From Telluria antibiotica (GTDB lineage: Bacteria > Pseudomonadota > Gammaproteobacteria > Burkholderiales > Burkholderiaceae_D): a stretch of 64,000 bases of DNA. The stretch is from contig NZ_JAAQOM010000005.1 of the NCBI RefSeq assembly GCF_011682055.1, positions 124,001-188,000 of the forward strand, given 5' to 3'. Below the pieces are notes generated by a model, which ran no database searches, had not been told where the DNA came from, and saw only the letters and a list, made by a program, of their open reading frames with translations. Each line of letters starts with the position of its first letter. Position 1 is the first letter of the stretch. The position numbers and the translations under genes are program-made. This document shows, one piece after another, positions 61,179 through 64,000 of the stretch.

Positions 61179-62419
61179 CACGCGGCTCCTTTCAGGGCAT
61201 GGACGGGATCGAGGCGCGACATCTTCCACGCGGGCAGCGCGCCGGACAACAGGCCGAACACGAGGGCCAGCACCATGCCGCAGCCGAACACGGGCAGATT
61301 GATGTCGACTTCCAGGTAGGGAATCAGCTGCGACGCTTCGAGCCACCACAGCACGAGCCGCGCGCAGGCGAGGCCCAGCAGGCCGCCCGCAAGGCACAGC
61401 AGGACGTTCTCGACGACGAGCTGGCCCGCCAGTTGCATGCTCGTGGCGCCATACGCCTTGCGCACGCCGATCTCCGCACTGCGTTCGAGGATGCGTCCCA
61501 TGTTCAGGTTCACGAGGTTTAGCGCCGGCAGCAGCATGAACAGCAGCATGCCACAGGCGATGATCAGCAGCAGCGTGGTCGCGCCGGAATCGGCTTCGCT
61601 CTGGCGGGACAGGAGCACGCGGGCGAACACGTCCAGCTTGCTGTCGGCCCAGAACATCGTGGTCGAGAACGCGTGCGGATCCTCGCTGACGAACGTGGTC
61701 GCGGCGTGCGCGACCTCGCGCTGGATGCGCGGCACGTCCCCTGGCGTGCGCGCCAGCAGCATGGCGGCGAACCCGCCGGTCAGGTCGTTCTGGTAGTCGG
61801 TGGACGGGAACGTCGTCAGCGGGGCCCAGATGTCGGCGTAGGCGTTGAGGTGGACGACATCCGCGACGACGCCGACGATCTCGAACGTCTGGCCGCTCAC
61901 GCTGATGCGCTGGCCCACGGCGGAGCCGTGCGCGAACAGCTGGCGCGCCGTCGACGCGTTGACGACGGCGACGTGGCGACCGAGCCGGTCGTCGTCCTCG
62001 TTCGGCAGGCGGCCGGCCAGCACGTGGAAGTCGAGGATTTTCCAGTAGTCGGCGTCCACGCGGCGCATGTCGAGCTGGCTCACGCGGTCGCCCTGGTAGA
62101 CCGACACGGCGCGTGGCAAGGTGAAGGCGGACACCCGCTCGGCGCCCGCGATCGGCTTCAGGTATTTGTCGATCGTTTTGTAGCCCATCAGCGTGGTGCG
62201 CACGTTCTTGCCGTCCGGGCTCAAGCTGCGGATGCCGTACACCTGCAGCAGGCGGTCGCCTTTTCCTTCCACGCCGCGCGGGTGGAACGCCGTCTGCAGC
62301 AGCGCCGTGATCACCATCAGCACGACGAGAGTGAGCACGATGCACGCGAGGTTGATCGCGGTGAACAGCTTGCGGCGCATGAAGACCTTGTACGCGGTCA
62401 GCAGGTAGTTACGCAGCAT
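61178..62419 (-). CDS. FtsX-type ABC transporter permease (first of two)
   Basis: 413 residues with the same four-helix plan: N-terminal helix about 20-42, a periplasmic MacB-PCD-like domain about 45-275, and three C-terminal helices. The signature is SAEIGVRKAYGATSMQLAGQLVVENVLL and the end is LPAWKMSRLDPVHALKG. The two permeases differ in their periplasmic parts, so the transporter is a heterodimer rather than a MacB homodimer. Its start overlaps the end of the ATPase gene (62409-62419). It belongs to the adaptor-ATPase-permease-permease operon. Confidence 0.92.
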   Translation of the reverse strand: MLRNYLLTAYKVFMRRKLFTAINLACIVLTLVVLMVITALLQTAFHPRGVEGKGDRLLQVYGIRSLSPDGKNVRTTLMGYKTIDKYLKPIAGAERVSAFTLPRAVSVYQGDRVSQLDMRRVDADYWKILDFHVLAGRLPNEDDDRLGRHVAVVNASTARQLFAHGSAVGQRISVSGQTFEIVGVVADVVHLNAYADIWAPLTTFPSTDYQNDLTGGFAAMLLARTPGDVPRIQREVAHAATTFVSEDPHAFSTTMFWADSKLDVFARVLLSRQSEADSGATTLLLIIACGMLLFMLLPALNLVNLNMGRILERSAEIGVRKAYGATSMQLAGQLVVENVLLCLAGGLLGLACARLVLWWLEASQLIPYLEVDINLPVFGCGMVLALVFGLLSGALPAWKMSRLDPVHALKGAA

Positions 62420-63092
62420 GGAGCTGCTCCTGGCCCACGAGCTGGCCGTCGAACACGCGCACGATGCGGCCCACGCGGCGCGCTTCCTGTTCGTCGTGCG
62501 TGACCATGACGACGGTCGTGCCCTCGGCGTTCAGCTGCAGCAGCAGGTCCATGATCTCGGCGCCCATCTTGCTGTCCAGGTTCCCCGTCGGTTCGTCCGC
62601 CAGCAGCACGTGCGGCCGGCCGACGATGGCGCGCGCGATCGCCACGCGCTGCTGCTGGCCGCCGGACAGCTGGTTCGGGAAATGGTCCATGCGCGCGCCG
62701 AGGCCCACGCGGGTCAGCGCCTCGCGCGCCAGCTTGCGCCGTTCGCCGCCGGACAGGCTGCGGTACAGGAGCGGCAGTTCCACGTTGTCGATCACGCGCA
62801 GGTCGGGGATCAGGTGGAAGCTCTGGAACACGAAGCCGAACGTCCGGTTGCGCAGCCGCGCCACGGTCTTGTCGCCGTACGAGCCGATGGCGGCGCCGTC
62901 GATTTCCACGCTGCCCCGGCCCGGCCGGTCGAGCAGGCCGATCAGGTTCAGCAAGGTGCTCTTGCCGCAGCCGCTGGGGCCCATCAGCGCGACGAATTCG
63001 CCGCGCTCGACGGCGAGGTCGATGTCCTTCAATGCCAGCGTCTCGACCTTGTCGGTGCGGTAGGTCTTGCTGACGTTATGCAGTCTGATCAT
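62409..63092 (-). CDS. ABC transporter ATP-binding protein, MacB/LolD-like
   Basis: 227 residues from the ATG at 63092 (AAGAGGA just upstream); a TTG at 63110 is less likely. Walker A is GPSGCGKST, Q-loop FVFQSFHLIPDL, signature LSGGQQQR, Walker B VLLADEPTGNLDS and H-loop VMVTHD. It has the LolD/MacB style (EPTGNLDS, PDLRVIDNVELPL). It powers the two FtsX permeases that follow. Only the ATPase is present; there is no fused permease as in MacB itself. Confidence 0.95.
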   Translation of the reverse strand: MIRLHNVSKTYRTDKVETLALKDIDLAVERGEFVALMGPSGCGKSTLLNLIGLLDRPGRGSVEIDGAAIGSYGDKTVARLRNRTFGFVFQSFHLIPDLRVIDNVELPLLYRSLSGGERRKLAREALTRVGLGARMDHFPNQLSGGQQQRVAIARAIVGRPHVLLADEPTGNLDSKMGAEIMDLLLQLNAEGTTVVMVTHDEQEARRVGRIVRVFDGQLVGQEQLHAA

Positions 63093-63106
63093 GGTGTCCT
63101 CTTGAG

Positions 63107-64000
63107 TCAATGCGATATTTGGATGGCGTCCAGGTCCTTGAACGCGTGCGTGTCCGACGCGATCACGCGGTCGCCCGCGCGCGCGCCGGCCACCACTTCG
63201 ACCACGTGGCCGTCGCTGGCGCCCAACGTGACGGAGCGCTTGCGCGCCACGCCGCCGTCCACGACGAACACCGGTTGCGGCCCGCGGCCGTTGAACGCGG
63301 CGCCGCTGTCGACGACGAGCACGTTCGCGCGGCGCTCCGTGACGACGTTGACGTCCACGCGCATCTTGTTGCGGAGACTCCCGTTGCGGGGCTGCGCGAG
63401 GTCGACCAGGAGGCGGATGGTGCCGTTCTGGATTTCGGGCAGGATCGTGTGGACGGTGCCGGCCATCGCCTCGCCGTTCTGCTCCACGCGCACGGCCTGC
63501 CCGGGCGCGAGCTGGCGCGCGTGGAAGTCCGACAGCGTGGCCTCGACGCGGTAGTTGTTCAATTCGGAGACGCGCGCCACCAGCTGGCCAGCGGCCACGC
63601 TGGCGCCTTCTTCCTCGACGAGCCAGGTGAGCATGCCGCCGAACGGCGCGCGCACGCGGGTGCGGTCCAGCAGTTGCTCCTGCTGCGCGATCTGCTTTTG
63701 CAGGATGGCCTTCTGCAGGTCGGCGGCCGCGATATTGCTCGCGGTCGTGCGCTGCGTCGCGTCCATCAGCGCGCGCTGCTGGCGCAGCTGGATTTCCGTG
63801 CGCTTGACGTTCAGCTCCGCCGTGAGCAGGTTTTCGCCGGATACGAGGCCGCTCGAGCGCAGCTTCTGGCTCCGTTCCAGCGTGGCGCGCGCGGCCTGCA
63901 GGTCGATCTCCAGCAGCTCGATGGCGCTCACGATCTGCGTGTGCTTCTGCGCCTGTTCCTGCTTGAGGGTCGCGATGCGGTTGTCCTGCTGCGCCAGCTG
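63107..64000 (-). CDS. HlyD/MacA-like periplasmic adaptor, 5' end beyond the window
   Basis: At least 297 residues are in view and the frame is open to the last base, so the N-terminus and membrane anchor lie beyond position 64000. The visible part starts in the alpha-hairpin coiled coil (QARATLERSQKLRSSGLVS...RQQRALMDATQ). It continues through lipoyl half 2 (RTRVRAPFGGMLTWLVEEEGASVAAGQLVARVSELN), the beta-barrel (VEATLSDFHARQLAPGQAVRVEQN) and the MP domain. It stops 14 bases before the ATPase start and is the operon's adaptor to an outer-membrane channel. No outer-membrane factor is in this cluster, so it may borrow one, for example the NodT-type protein of the MdtABC operon (inference). Confidence 0.9.
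   Translation of the reverse strand, partial: QLAQQDNRIATLKQEQAQKHTQIVSAIELLEIDLQAARATLERSQKLRSSGLVSGENLLTAELNVKRTEIQLRQQRALMDATQRTTASNIAAADLQKAILQKQIAQQEQLLDRTRVRAPFGGMLTWLVEEEGASVAAGQLVARVSELNNYRVEATLSDFHARQLAPGQAVRVEQNGEAMAGTVHTILPEIQNGTIRLLVDLAQPRNGSLRNKMRVDVNVVTERRANVLVVDSGAAFNGRGPQPVFVVDGGVARKRSVTLGASDGHVVEVVAGARAGDRVIASDTHAFKDLDAIQISH

Noticed and set aside
60534..61319. Plus-strand frames opposite the ABC permeases
   Set aside because: Shadow ORFs of the minus-strand permease genes, which have complete membrane and FtsX motifs.

Overview
This is a GC-rich window (roughly two-thirds G+C) packed with protein genes. No rRNA, tRNA or CRISPR array was seen. The gene mix is typical of a free-living, polysaccharide-degrading Gram-negative, most likely a betaproteobacterium of the Massilia/Oxalobacteraceae type: a TonB receptor, an MdtABC-type RND pump, a phasin, a PEP-CTERM protein, NtrC and LytTR two-component systems, GH43 and PL4 carbohydrate enzymes, and S46 and S53 peptidases. 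The taxon is inferred from gene content and codon style, not proven.

Layout. 1-1344: 3' part of a GGDEF-EAL protein with a degenerate GGDEF. 1376-6412 (minus): a compact cluster of Tat-exported flavin amine oxidase, c-type cytochrome, exported RidA protein and TonB-dependent receptor, which reads as one periplasmic amine-oxidising pathway. 6500-9340: a mobile-element scar region with Tn7-like end repeats, a TnsB-like protein lacking its catalytic domain, a phasin gene, and a TnpB fragment lodged in a decayed acyltransferase gene. 9474-19155: mixed housekeeping and accessory genes (bluB, a DUF5666 lipoprotein, an SMP-30-like protein, a Gfo/Idh/MocA oxidoreductase, an S53 peptidase, a LytS/LytTR pair, a YCII-like and a DHFR-like protein). 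19241-26978: an FHA membrane protein coupled to a trypsin-like protease, ribA, a PAS histidine kinase and a PAS-GGDEF-EAL protein.

27048-33311 (minus): a GH43 enzyme preceded by LacI-type operators, then a tightly coupled four-gene operon (stand-alone receiver, HEAT-repeat membrane protein, family-2 glycosyltransferase, exported TIM-barrel-like protein) that looks like a regulated exopolysaccharide locus. 33312-40857: a small lower-GC patch, then pirin, DUF3820, DUF1810, NYN/LabA-like, SSS symporter and SppA genes. 41166-50830: an mdtABC-type tripartite pump with its outer-membrane factor, ending in a nest of palindromic repeats. 51066-57061: an SBF-type transporter, a PL4 lyase overlapping a PEP-CTERM gene, and an S46 peptidase whose stop codon lies inside a dispersed repeat. 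57185-64000 (minus): an HlyD/MacA-like adaptor (cut by the window end), ABC ATPase and two FtsX-type permeases, followed by an NtrC-type regulator and its histidine kinase.

The two loci most worth following up are the exported amine oxidase-cytochrome c-RidA-TonB receptor cluster, and the receiver-HEAT-glycosyltransferase-TIM-barrel operon. A family of long palindromic repeats (copies at 42505, 51035 and 57057) and a second nested repeat (50829-51022) mark intergenic spaces.
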